Source of the DNA: an uncultured Clostridia bacterium
Lineage (GTDB): Bacteria > Bacillota > Clostridia > UBA1381 > UMGS1253
Assembly: GCA_934456295.1 (NCBI GenBank)
Contig: CAKSHB010000032.1
Span: forward strand, 1 to 15,933
DNA length: 15,933 nucleotides
Direction of reading: 5' to 3'
Shown here: positions 1 through 6,556 of the stretch, one piece after another
Position numbering within the stretch: position 1 is the stretch's first letter
Layout of the letters: the number at the start of each line of letters is the position of its first letter
Translations under genes and position numbers: made by a program
Notes under the pieces: model-generated
The model's database searches: none
What the model was told of the DNA's origin: nothing
The model's input: the letters and a program-made list of their open reading frames with translations, nothing else

Positions 1-484
1 GTGCATACCCTATCGGCACAAGATTAATATGTATCATCGGTCCTGCGCCTGCAAACACCTGTGTGTCGAGAACCGCTCCGAGCGGAACCTTTATTGTCAC
101 TGCGCCCATTGACTCTATTTTTTGCTGTATGCCTGTCGAAATCGCGGATTTTATTCTGTTCATTTCACGCGTATTCATATAAAGTGCGCGTATCTGCCCG
201 TCCTCGCCCTTTTCGATATTTACATACTGCTCATATTCGCTGCCGTACTGGGCAATTTTTTCCTCTATGACCCCCTCCATTGCAAGATTTATAATCTGCA
301 TCGAGCGCTGCTTTGCAATATTTGTAACAATCGGACATATGCGCGTATAGTAGTATGCAACACCCATGGCAAAAGTCATCACGACCAAAAACAGCGCCAG
401 CGTTTTATTAAGCTGTTTCCACATAGGCGCTGTGTATGCCGGAAATATTCGTATTTTTATACGGCGGTTCATTCCGAGGCGCAA
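1..484 (-). CDS. yunB: Sporulation protein YunB (partial, C-terminus beyond left edge)
   Basis: This leftward reading frame is open from about 484 to the window edge, so about 161 residues are seen. YunB is a small membrane-anchored protein made during sporulation in Bacillus subtilis; its biochemical role is not established. Seen here: a basic N-terminus, one hydrophobic segment (roughly residues 23-42), then a soluble part with the family pattern of an asparagine-threonine-rich stretch (YMNTREMNRIKS) and a motif IKVPLGAVLDTQVFAGAGP, which corresponds to the family's IPLG...GP.I block. The start is taken as TTG at 484-482, because a strong GGGAGGGG site lies 6 bases before it. The ATG at 472-470 is in frame but 18 bases from that site. 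It lies about 100 bases downstream of folC and has its own candidate sporulation promoter. Confidence 0.85.
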   Translation of the reverse strand, partial: MRLGMNRRIKIRIFPAYTAPMWKQLNKTLALFLVVMTFAMGVAYYYTRICPIVTNIAKQRSMQIINLAMEGVIEEKIAQYGSEYEQYVNIEKGEDGQIRALYMNTREMNRIKSAISTGIQQKIESMGAVTIKVPLGAVLDTQVFAGAGPMIHINLVPIGYA

Positions 485-519
485 AAAAATCCCCTCCCGT
501 TATATTTATATGCAGCACG

Positions 520-543
520 TGTATGCAACATTATATGCAATAC
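520..543 (-). promoter_or_regulatory. Candidate sigma-E-like sporulation promoter for yunB
   Basis: On the minus strand GTATT (543-539), a 13-base gap and CATACA (525-520) resemble the sigma-E pattern (ATATT, 13-14 bases, CATACA-T). The start of transcription would fall near 512, about 28 bases before the TTG start. The B. subtilis yunB gene belongs to the sigma-E regulon, which supports the reading. Match quality is moderate and was judged by eye. Confidence 0.4.
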
Positions 544-583
544 CGAGAGGGATTGTTTCTCATGGCTGTATCGGATTTTCCGC

Positions 584-1846
584 TCAGCTGTTCTCCTTTT
601 TCAGCGCGTTTATCAAATCTGCGTACAGGTACAAAGAACCGCATACAACCGTCAGTTTCCCACGCATTACGGCTCCGCGGCATGCGTCTGCTATGTTATC
701 ATATGCCGATGCGTCAAATCCGAGCGAACGCGCTCTTTTCGCAAGCTCGCATGCGCTCATGCTGCGCTCGTTATTTTCGACCGCAACCGCCATAATTTCA
801 GAGCGCCCGTCCTGTAAAAGCTTTAATGACGCCGAAATATCCTTATCCGCCATGGTTGCTATTATATATACCTTTTCGCTATTTGGAAAATATCTGCCGA
901 GATTTTTTTTGAGCGCACTTATTCCGTCGGGGTTATGTGCCCCGTCAAAGTACAAATTTTCTCTGATTTTTTCAAACCGTCCCATATGGGCAGTATTTTC
1001 AAGCCCGAATTTTATGCTTTCATGCGGCAGGTTCAATATTTTTGCCGCCGAAACAGCGCACGACGCATTATCAAGCTGGTTTATTCCGCCAAGCGACAGC
1101 TTTACCCCCTCAAACTCTTCGCCGCATATAATTTCATATATGCCGTCATGTCTGCCCTCTTTAAACTTTTCTGCCATGGTAAGCCGACATGAGCGTTCTT
1201 TGCATGCATTTTCTATAACCGCTGCCGCTTCACTGTCCGAAAAAGCGCTTACAACATCTGTATCCGGCTTAATTATCCCTGCCTTTTCCGCAGCAATTTT
1301 TGCCGTTGTATCTCCGAGATACTGCATATGGTCAAGGGCTATATGCGTTATTACCGAGAGGCGCGTTGTCTTTACTATATTTGTGGCGTCAAGTCTGCCG
1401 CCCAGTCCCGTTTCCAAAACAACGATATCACAGTTATTATCGCAGAAATACTTCATTGCCATAGCAGTCCATATTTCAAACTGCGTCGGATATACGCCGA
1501 TTTGTTCTTTGGTTTTTACACATTTAGGCTCAACTTCTTCAAGCAGCTTTTTCAGGTTTTCGTCGCTGATATTTGCTCCGTCGATATTTATTCTCTCATT
1601 TACGCAAAACATATTCGGCGATGTATATATGCCCGTTTTGTAACCGGCGTGTGTAAGCATTGTGCGCAGAAATTCACACACAGAGCCTTTGCCGTTTGTT
1701 CCCGCAACATGGACAAAGCTCAGCTTGTCCTGCGGATTTCCCATATTGTTCAAAAGCGCCGTTATGCTTTCCAGCCCCGGTTTTGCGATTGCCTGAAAAC
1801 TGTTGGCATATCCTTTAAATTCCTCGCTTGCTCTGTAATAAGACAT
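584..1846 (-). CDS. folC: Bifunctional folylpolyglutamate synthase / dihydrofolate synthase
   Basis: FolC is a cytosolic Mur-ligase-type enzyme that adds glutamate to dihydropteroate and/or to tetrahydrofolates with ATP; the polyglutamate tail keeps folates inside the cell. The 420-residue length is typical. Visible motifs: ATP-binding loop HVAGTNGKGS (46-55), substrate-loop region SPNMFCVNERI (76-86), ETGLGGRLDATN (145-156), ITHIALDHMQYLGDT (166-180), GRFE (289-292), and the C-terminal-domain motif DGAHNP (301-306). The ATG start has AGAGGA about 9 bases upstream. It starts 18 bases after the folT stop, so it is probably on the same riboswitch-controlled transcript. No folP, folK or folB gene is nearby, so the role may be mainly retention of imported folate; this is inference. 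Confidence 0.95.
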   Translation of the reverse strand: MSYYRASEEFKGYANSFQAIAKPGLESITALLNNMGNPQDKLSFVHVAGTNGKGSVCEFLRTMLTHAGYKTGIYTSPNMFCVNERINIDGANISDENLKKLLEEVEPKCVKTKEQIGVYPTQFEIWTAMAMKYFCDNNCDIVVLETGLGGRLDATNIVKTTRLSVITHIALDHMQYLGDTTAKIAAEKAGIIKPDTDVVSAFSDSEAAAVIENACKERSCRLTMAEKFKEGRHDGIYEIICGEEFEGVKLSLGGINQLDNASCAVSAAKILNLPHESIKFGLENTAHMGRFEKIRENLYFDGAHNPDGISALKKNLGRYFPNSEKVYIIATMADKDISASLKLLQDGRSEIMAVAVENNERSMSACELAKRARSLGFDASAYDNIADACRGAVMRGKLTVVCGSLYLYADLINALKKENS

Positions 1847-1864
1847 TTTACCATATCCTCTGTT

Positions 1865-2422
1865 CTAATTTTTTAATTTAAACGCCTTCTCCAGCCTCGG
1901 ATACAACAGTCTGCACAACGGAATAAGAACCGCAATTTTTATTGCCGCTTCAACAAACGAAGCCATAAACTTCGTTGTAAAAATCAGCATAAACGCTTTC
2001 TCCGAGCCTATTATATACTTAAAATAAATGTACAGCCACAGCGGTGTCAGCGGTATTGCCACCAAAACAAGCTGCACTGCGACGCAAAGCACAATACGAA
2101 CCGCAGTTTTTTCTTTTTTATACAAAAACCATGCAAAGATAAGTGCATACAAAACCGCATTTATCGAAAACATGGGGTTGTATGCTCCTGTTCCCGCAAT
2201 CATTGTCCCCACAAAATCAGCAAGAAGCGCCGTTAGCGATGCCCATACGGGACCGAGCAGCATTGCCGAAAAAGCTATCGGCACAAATCCAAAGCTTATC
2301 TGAAAAAGCTCTGTCTGTATGCCGAGCCATCGCGACAATATTATTTGCAGAGCCGTCAGAATTGCCGTAAACGTAAGTTTGCGCGTAAATGTAAGATTGT
2401 TTGACATTTTCAAATCGGACAT
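1865..2422 (-). CDS. folT: Folate-family ECF transporter S component
   Basis: This is the substrate-binding membrane subunit of an energy-coupling-factor transporter, which captures folate and docks onto a shared EcfAA'T module; that module is not in this window. The product is 185 residues and very hydrophobic, with about six membrane segments. It has the folate-S-component features LTALQIILSRWLGIQTELFQ near the N-terminus, followed by the SFGFVPIAFSAMLLGP block and a glycine-rich ADFVGTMI stretch. The ATG at 2422 is chosen because GGGAGG lies 8 bases upstream; an in-frame extension to 2485 would run through the riboswitch expression platform and is unlikely to be translated. The THF riboswitch upstream and folC downstream both support folate as substrate. 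Confidence 0.93.
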   Translation of the reverse strand: MSDLKMSNNLTFTRKLTFTAILTALQIILSRWLGIQTELFQISFGFVPIAFSAMLLGPVWASLTALLADFVGTMIAGTGAYNPMFSINAVLYALIFAWFLYKKEKTAVRIVLCVAVQLVLVAIPLTPLWLYIYFKYIIGSEKAFMLIFTTKFMASFVEAAIKIAVLIPLCRLLYPRLEKAFKLKN

Positions 2423-2430
2423 AAAAATAA

Positions 2431-2474
2431 CCTCCCTTGATAACAGCGTAATCACTCGCCGCAATATCAGGAGG
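2431..2474 (-). promoter_or_regulatory. Shine-Dalgarno-sequestering hairpin of the folT riboswitch
   Basis: On the minus strand CCTCC (2474-2470) and GATA (2468-2465) can pair with GGAGG (2435-2431) and TATC (2442-2439), with a T/AAG internal loop. The right arm is the folT ribosome binding site, so this stem would block translation. A GGAG (2486-2475 region) just upstream can alternatively pair with the CTCC arm, giving a plausible switch. The pairing is seen directly; the regulatory role is inferred. Confidence 0.55.
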
Positions 2475-2489
2475 CATTCTCCCATTATG

Positions 2490-2590
2490 ACAGCAGCGGG
2501 ATGCAGACCTTTAACCGCAACACTAATGTTTTCGTCCGCAGGACAACTCCCCGTCCCTGCGGCACTTAACGCTAAAAGCCCTACTCTGAT
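2490..2590 (-). ncRNA. Tetrahydrofolate (THF) riboswitch aptamer, folT class
   Basis: Read on the minus strand the leader carries the conserved landmarks of the THF riboswitch in order: AGAGTAG (2587-2581), GCGTTAAGTG (2572-2563 region), a strong P3 stem CCGCAGGA/TCCTGCGG with a G-rich loop (GGGGAG), ACGA, a small AACA/TGTT hairpin, GCGGTTAAAG, and CTGCATCCCGCT close to 2500. The G-rich P3 loop can pair with CATCCC, matching the known pseudoknot. Position directly upstream of folT is where the class is normally found. The riboswitch normally lowers expression when reduced folates are plentiful. No U-tract terminator follows, so control is probably at translation. Confidence 0.88.
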
Positions 2591-2604
2591 TTTTTACTTT
2601 ATCT

Positions 2605-2633
2605 ATTATATTACTTTATTGTATATATTTCAA
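2605..2633 (-). promoter_or_regulatory. Sigma-A-type promoter for folT-folC
   Basis: On the minus strand TTGAAA (2633-2628), a 17-base spacer and TATAAT (2610-2605) lie just upstream of the riboswitch. Transcription would start near 2598, only a few bases before the aptamer. Confidence 0.75.
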
Positions 2634-2748
2634 GTATATTTTTGCTTTTTTAAACATAATTTCGGATTAGATATAATTTTCATGCTTTGTTTATGGTTAT
2701 TTTTCTTTACGCATCCTGCAACTACAGCTCTTTTTTGTGCCAAATACC
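2634..2748. other. AT-rich intergenic stretch with no gene seen
   Basis: This lies between the leftward folT promoter and the rightward tRNA promoter. It is strongly AT-rich and carries no convincing reading frame, RNA fold or repeat. With the riboswitch and promoters on either side it accounts for the gene-free interval between folT and the tRNA. Confidence 0.6.
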
Positions 2749-2777
2749 TTGACAAAAGCGTAAAAAAAAGGTATTAT
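2749..2777 (+). promoter_or_regulatory. Promoter of tRNA-Arg
   Basis: TTGACA (2749-2754), a 17-base spacer and TATTAT (2772-2777) give a strong sigma-A-type promoter. Transcription would start about 14 bases before the mature tRNA 5' end. Confidence 0.8.
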
Positions 2778-2798
2778 ACTAAGGTATGATTTATATAT

Positions 2799-2875
2799 GC
2801 GCCCGTAGCTCAGCCGGATAGAGTGCCAGACTCCGACTCTGGAGGTCGCGCGTTCGAATCGCGTCGGGCGTACCA
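2799..2875 (+). tRNA. tRNA-Arg (anticodon CCG)
   Basis: A full cloverleaf of 77 bases with encoded CCA. Acceptor stem 2799-2805 pairs with 2865-2871 (first pair G-U wobble). D arm 2808-2824. Anticodon stem CCAGA/TCTGG (2826-2830 and 2838-2842) with loop CTCCGAC, giving anticodon CCG at 2833-2835, which reads the arginine codon CGG. T arm 2848-2864 with TTCGAAT loop. A73 discriminator, then CCA 2873-2875. It is a single-gene transcript with its own promoter and terminator. Confidence 0.96.
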
Positions 2876-2901
2876 CGAAAAAGTCAGTGTTTGCGCGCCT
2901 T

Positions 2902-2924
2902 TCAGCGTTTGTGCTGATTTTTTT
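2902..2924 (+). terminator. Intrinsic terminator of tRNA-Arg
   Basis: TCAGC (2902-2906) and GCTGA (2913-2917) form a 5-base stem with a 6-base loop, followed directly by seven T (2918-2924). Confidence 0.75.
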
Positions 2925-3008
2925 ATTTTGCTCAAATATCGTTTTTGTCCTTTATTTGTACATTTTAAACAAATTAAGCAAAATTCTCTGCACGGCTGCC
3001 AATCTTAG

Positions 3009-3053
3009 TAATTGACAAAATTAATTGACAAAATACTTCATTAGTGGTATAAT
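3009..3053 (+). promoter_or_regulatory. Consensus promoter of the amino-acid ABC operon with tandem repeat
   Basis: TTGACA (3025-3030), exactly 17 bases and TATAAT (3048-3053) form a perfect sigma-A consensus promoter. Its -35 region lies in the second copy of an exact 13-base tandem repeat (TAATTGACAAAAT at 3009-3021 and 3022-3034), so there is a second TTGACA at 3012-3017. Transcription would begin near 3060, leaving a short leader with AGGAGG 8 bases before the ATG. Confidence 0.88.
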
Positions 3054-3086
3054 GTCAGATATTATATTATTTAGGAGGTTTATACC

Positions 3087-3872
3087 ATGAAAAGAATTAT
3101 TAGTTTAATTTGTGCTTTTACTATGCTCTTTTGTCTTGCTGCCTGCGGCGGCAGCGGAACTTCTTCTGACAAAACCGCAAATTCGGGAACAGATGCAAAG
3201 AAATATGTAATCGCAACAGACAAGGGATTCAGTCCTTTTGAGTTCCAGGATGCAAGCGGTAATATCGTAGGTATCGACATGGACATTCTGTCGGCAATTG
3301 CTAAAGACCAGGGCTTTGAATATGATCTTCAGTATGTCGGTTGGGACGCTGCAATCGCAGCTTGCCAGGCGGGTCAGGCTGACGGTATGATTGCCGGTGC
3401 ATCAATCACAGACGAAAGAAAAGAATCCGGCTGGATTTTCTCAGACGGCTATTATGACGCAACTCAGGGCATGGCTGTTGCAAAAGATTCCGATATTAAG
3501 GGTTTTGAAGATTTGAAAGGCAAGAAGGTTGCTGTTAAAAACGGTACTATGAGCAACAAGTATGCCGAAAGCCTCAAAGACCAGTATGGATTTGAAGTTG
3601 TTACAGTTACGACTTCGCCCGATATGTACCAGGCTGTTATCGGCGGACAGGTTCAGGCTTGCTTCGACGATACTCCTATCTTAAAGTACAGCATCAAAGC
3701 AGGCGAACTTGATATGAAGTTCGTTGAAGGTACCGAAAACGAGCCGGCTCAGTACGGTATGGCTATTTTCAACAGCAAAAATCAGGATCTTATTGACGCC
3801 TTCAACAAAGGTCTTAAAAACATTAAGACAAACGGTGAGTATGAAAAAATTATCGCTAAATATCTTGGCTAA
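3087..3872 (+). CDS. Polar amino-acid ABC transporter, substrate-binding lipoprotein (GlnH-like)
   Basis: This is the extracellular receptor of an amino-acid importer, tethered to the membrane by lipid. The 261-residue product has a lipoprotein signal with lipobox LAAC (Cys20), a short Ser/Gly/Thr linker, and a single SBP family 3 domain from about residue 39 to the end. Family marks: YVIATDKGFSPFEF at the start of the fold, GIDMDILSAIA, an ITDERKES motif whose Arg usually binds the ligand carboxylate, FSDGYYDA, and a C-terminal-lobe FDDTP motif whose Asp usually binds the ligand amino group. These marks indicate a polar or acidic/amide amino acid such as glutamine or cystine; the exact ligand cannot be told. 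It is the first gene of a three-gene operon with permease and ATPase downstream. Confidence 0.93.
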   Translation: MKRIISLICAFTMLFCLAACGGSGTSSDKTANSGTDAKKYVIATDKGFSPFEFQDASGNIVGIDMDILSAIAKDQGFEYDLQYVGWDAAIAACQAGQADGMIAGASITDERKESGWIFSDGYYDATQGMAVAKDSDIKGFEDLKGKKVAVKNGTMSNKYAESLKDQYGFEVVTVTTSPDMYQAVIGGQVQACFDDTPILKYSIKAGELDMKFVEGTENEPAQYGMAIFNSKNQDLIDAFNKGLKNIKTNGEYEKIIAKYLG

Positions 3873-3891
3873 TCACAGTTTTTAAAATGCA

Positions 3892-3912
3892 CCTTATCAG
3901 CCCATGATAAGG
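3892..3912 (+). other. Intercistronic hairpin between binding protein and permease
   Basis: CCTTATCA (3892-3899) and TGATAAGG (3905-3912) form a perfect 8-base stem with a 5-base loop. No T-run follows, so it is probably not a terminator. Such stems after a receptor gene commonly protect the upstream mRNA and give more receptor than permease; that role is inferred here. Confidence 0.6.
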
Positions 3913-3947
3913 ATATTTGTCAGCTATACGACGGGCAGAAAGGCTTT

Positions 3948-4622
3948 GTGAAATTTATGCAGTTTATAATTAATACATACGGTTCGCTGCTGCTTGAGGC
4001 TATGTGGCAAACTCTTCTTCTGGCGCTGCTCGGTCTTGCATTCGGATGCATTCTCGGTATTGTTTTCGGTATGCTCAGTGTTGTGCACAGCAAAGTATGT
4101 AATGTCATTTCTATTATATATGTCAACCTTATACGAGGTATACCGATGATTGTTTTGGCATTCTTTGTGTATCTCGGTCTGCCCTACGGCTTAAAGCTTG
4201 CGGGTGTGAATTTTATACTTTCGCCGCTTGAAGCCGGTACAGTCTGCCTTGCGCTCAACTGCGGTGCATACATGGCAGAAATTATCCGTGCCGGTATTCA
4301 GTCCATCGACAAAGGTCAGATGGAGGCTGCAAGAAGTCTTGGACTCGGCTATTGCCGTTCCATGTACAGAGTTGTACTGCCGCAGGCTATCAAGAACATG
4401 ATTCCGAGCATAGTAAACCAGTTTATCATAACTTTGAAGGACACTTCAATCCTCTCTGTTATTGGTTTTCCGGAGTTGGTTAACAAAGCTCAGAACGTTA
4501 TTGCAATTACATTTAAATCCTTCCAGGTTTGGGCCATTGTGGCAATTATGTATCTTATTGTTATAACGCTTTTGTCCATTCTTGCAAAATGGTTGGAGAG
4601 GAGGCTTAGCCGTGGCAGATAA
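3948..4622 (+). CDS. Polar amino-acid ABC transporter, permease (GlnP-like, HisM family)
   Basis: This is the inner-membrane channel subunit of the importer, likely working as a homodimer because only one permease gene is present. The product is 224 residues with about five membrane segments. It carries the family block LIRGIPMIVLAFFVYLGLP (61-79), the CGAYMAEIIRAGI stretch (105-117) and the coupling-helix EAA motif EAARSLGL (126-133), which contacts the ATPase. The likely start is GTG at 3948 with AAAGG about 4 bases upstream; an in-frame ATG at 3957 is the alternative. Its stop codon overlaps the start of the ATPase gene, indicating tight translational coupling. Confidence 0.93.
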   Translation: MKFMQFIINTYGSLLLEAMWQTLLLALLGLAFGCILGIVFGMLSVVHSKVCNVISIIYVNLIRGIPMIVLAFFVYLGLPYGLKLAGVNFILSPLEAGTVCLALNCGAYMAEIIRAGIQSIDKGQMEAARSLGLGYCRSMYRVVLPQAIKNMIPSIVNQFIITLKDTSILSVIGFPELVNKAQNVIAITFKSFQVWAIVAIMYLIVITLLSILAKWLERRLSRGR

Positions 4623-5349
4623 TGTTAAAATAAACATTTCGCATTTATCCAAAAAATTCGGTCATCTGGAGGTTTTGAAAGACATTTCCACTGACATAAC
4701 CGAAGGAGAAGTCGTATGCGTTATCGGCCCTTCCGGAAGCGGTAAGTCGACATTTTTGAGGTGCATAAACCGTCTGGAGGATATCACCTCCGGCAGCATT
4801 ACAGTTGACGGATATAATATTTCCGACAAAAAAACAAACATTAACAAAGTCCGTGAAAACATCGGTATGGTGTTCCAGCATTTTAACCTTTTTAACAATT
4901 ACAGCGTTTTGGGAAATCTTATGCTTGCGCCTGTTGACCTCAAAAAGGCAACTAAAGCAGAGGCTATGGAAACTGCTCTGAAAATGCTCAAAAAGGTTGG
5001 GCTTGAGGATAAGGCAAACGCATATCCCTCTCAGCTTTCGGGCGGTCAGAAACAGCGTGTAGCGATTGCACGTGCGCTGTGTATGCATCCGGATATTATG
5101 CTTTTTGATGAGCCTACATCTGCACTTGACCCCGAAATGGTCGGTGAAGTTCTTAATGTTATGAAGGATTTGGCGGGAGATGGCATGACAATGGTTATTG
5201 TCACTCACGAAATGGGCTTTGCCCGTGAGGTTGCAGACAGAGTTCTGTTTATGGATAACGGATATATTATGGAAGAAGGAACTCCCGAAGAGGTATTCGG
5301 AAATCCGCAAAATCCAAGAACACAGGATTTTCTCAGCTGTGTGCTGTAG
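4612..5349 (+). CDS. Polar amino-acid ABC transporter, ATP-binding protein (GlnQ-like)
   Basis: This is the cytoplasmic ATPase that drives the importer. The 245-residue product has all nucleotide-binding motifs: Walker A GPSGSGKST (39-47), Q-loop glutamine 89 (MVFQHFNLF), signature LSGGQKQR (142-149), Walker B IMLFDEP (162-168), D-loop SALD, and H-loop His199 (VTHEMGFA). These sequence variants are typical of the GlnQ/HisP group. The start is GTG at 4612, overlapping the permease stop by 11 bases, with GAGAGGAGG 7 bases upstream; longer in-frame starts lie before this site. It is the last gene of the operon and is followed by a strong terminator. Confidence 0.95.
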   Translation: MADNVKINISHLSKKFGHLEVLKDISTDITEGEVVCVIGPSGSGKSTFLRCINRLEDITSGSITVDGYNISDKKTNINKVRENIGMVFQHFNLFNNYSVLGNLMLAPVDLKKATKAEAMETALKMLKKVGLEDKANAYPSQLSGGQKQRVAIARALCMHPDIMLFDEPTSALDPEMVGEVLNVMKDLAGDGMTMVIVTHEMGFAREVADRVLFMDNGYIMEEGTPEEVFGNPQNPRTQDFLSCVL

Positions 5350-5374
5350 AAATTAAAAGAAGTTTTAAAACAAT

Positions 5375-5420
5375 ATAAAAAGCTGCGGTAAAACGATTTC
5401 ATTTTTCTGCAGCTTTTTAT
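5375..5420 (+). terminator. Terminator of the amino-acid ABC operon
   Basis: ATAAAAAGCTGC (5375-5386) and GCAGCTTTTTAT (5409-5420) form a perfect 12-base stem with a 22-base loop. The arms supply an A-run on one side and a T-run on the other, so it could also stop leftward transcription. Confidence 0.85.
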
Positions 5421-5479
5421 ATTAATGTTATTTAAAAGCCGCTCAAATGAGCGTCCTTCCCCCCCTTTTTCTTTAACTG

Positions 5480-5508
5480 TTGACAAGCGGCAGCGATTAT
5501 GATATATT
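5480..5508 (+). promoter_or_regulatory. Strong promoter for the PflX-type radical SAM gene
   Basis: TTGACA (5480-5485), a 17-base spacer and TATATT (5503-5508) make a near-consensus sigma-A promoter. Transcription would start near 5515, leaving a leader of about 130 bases before the ATG. Confidence 0.8.
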
Positions 5509-5514
5509 TTTGTT

Positions 5515-5647
5515 ATTAGGAGTTGAGCTTTCTGCGGCTGCGGCAGGTACGGGATCTGCGGCGGTGACCGCGCTAGGTGCTTTGACGTCGGCATCTGTAA
5601 CGAGAGTCAGCTCTGTTTTATTTATTACTATCTCGGGTGAGTTACAA
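5515..5647 (+). other. GC-rich untranslated leader of unknown function
   Basis: The leader between promoter and ATG is much richer in GC than other intergenic DNA here. It contains repeated GCGGC words, a GCGG-TGA-CCGC hairpin near 5561, and an AGAG-TCAG-CTCT hairpin near 5604-5616. GAGCT near 5525 can pair with AGCTC near 5612 to close a long-range stem. The in-frame sequence upstream of the ATG is open but is an Ala/Thr/Ser-rich stretch unlike the family's N-terminus, and no ribosome binding site precedes a suitable start. I recognise no known riboswitch class. Confidence 0.45.
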
Positions 5648-6556
5648 ATGGATATAAGCTTTTGTGAAAAAAATAAAAATATATGCTTGCTGTGTCCGAG
5701 AAAATGCGGCGTTGACAGAACAAATATCAAAGGCTACTGCGGAGCAGGCAGCAGCATACGGGTTGCGCGCGCATCCCTTCATATGTGGGAGGAGCCTCCA
5801 ATAAGCGGAAAAAACGGGTCTGGCACGATATTTTTTTCGGGCTGCTCTTTAAAATGCTGTTTCTGCCAAAATTACCGCATAAGCGCGGAAAACTTTGGCA
5901 AAGATATATCGCCGAGTGATTTACAGCACATAATGCTCAGACTGCAAGCTGACGGTGCGCACAACATAAATCTCGTCACACCGACGCACTATGCGGATAA
6001 AATAGCCGATGTATTGCGCGATATGCGCTCAAAGCTGTCTATCCCGGTCATATACAACACCTCCGGATATGAATGCCGCGAAACGCTCGATATGATGAGC
6101 GGTCTTATTGATATATACATGCCCGATTTAAAGTACTTCTCCCCTGCCCTGTCCGAAAAATACTCGCATGCGAAGAATTACTTCCTTTTTGCCTCCGAGG
6201 CTGTAAAAAAGATGCACCGCCAGGTCGGAAATCCCGTTTTTGATAAAAACGGGCTGTTAAAATCAGGGCTTATGATACGCCACATGATTTTGCCCGGTGC
6301 ATATAAGGACTCGCTCGCCCTTCTCGATTGGCTGAGAGACACTTTCAGCAATGATAGCATAATTTTAAATCTTATGTGTCAGTATACGCCGTATTATAAA
6401 AGCAGCGAGTATAAAGAAATAGACAGACGTCTTACAACATATGAATATGAAAAGGTCACGGACTATGCCGCAAAACTCGGCTTTAAAGGTTTTTGCCAAC
6501 AAAAATCCTCTGCCTCACAGCAATATATCCCCGACTTTGATTTAAGCGGCATATGA
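5648..6556 (+). CDS. PflX-type radical SAM protein (pyruvate formate-lyase activase homologue, COG1313-like)
   Basis: This is a 302-residue cytosolic radical SAM enzyme related to glycyl-radical-enzyme activases but of uncertain substrate. The SAM-cleaving [4Fe-4S] cluster motif is Cys66-x3-Cys70-x2-Cys73, followed by QNYRIS as in this family. The N-terminus has extra cysteines (13, 16, 20, 31) in the pattern CLLCPRKCGVDR...GYCG, characteristic of the PflX group and possibly a second metal site. Other blocks: INLVTPTHY (about 115-123), IYNTSGYE and DIYMPDLKYFS. The ATG at 5648 is chosen because the N-terminal Cys motif then sits where the family has it; GGGTGA is a modest ribosome binding site. 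No glycyl radical enzyme gene is adjacent, so the partner is unknown. Its stop codon lies inside the terminator stem. Confidence 0.87.
   Translation: MDISFCEKNKNICLLCPRKCGVDRTNIKGYCGAGSSIRVARASLHMWEEPPISGKNGSGTIFFSGCSLKCCFCQNYRISAENFGKDISPSDLQHIMLRLQADGAHNINLVTPTHYADKIADVLRDMRSKLSIPVIYNTSGYECRETLDMMSGLIDIYMPDLKYFSPALSEKYSHAKNYFLFASEAVKKMHRQVGNPVFDKNGLLKSGLMIRHMILPGAYKDSLALLDWLRDTFSNDSIILNLMCQYTPYYKSSEYKEIDRRLTTYEYEKVTDYAAKLGFKGFCQQKSSASQQYIPDFDLSGI

Noticed and set aside
366..1643. A 425-codon rightward open frame opposite folC
   Set aside because: It is antisense to a gene with all folC motifs, has low-complexity Ser/Phe/Ile-rich sequence, and no ribosome binding site or family resemblance.
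2319..2789. Rightward frame through the riboswitch and AT-rich gap
   Set aside because: It crosses the folT start, the aptamer and the folT promoter on the opposite strand and shows no family features.
4645..5310. A 221-codon leftward open frame opposite the ABC ATPase
   Set aside because: The ATPase frame has every nucleotide-binding motif; the opposite frame has no recognisable domain and lies inside it.
5440..5456. Short palindrome CGCTC-AAAT-GAGCG before the radical SAM promoter
   Set aside because: The stem is only five pairs with no T-run, and a strong terminator already lies at 5375-5420; no function can be supported.
5497..5730. Leftward frame ending in an Ala/Pro-rich tail
   Set aside because: The tail looks protein-like, but the frame before it is antisense to the radical SAM N-terminus and has no ribosome binding site. 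At most it is a gene remnant, noted in the leader finding.
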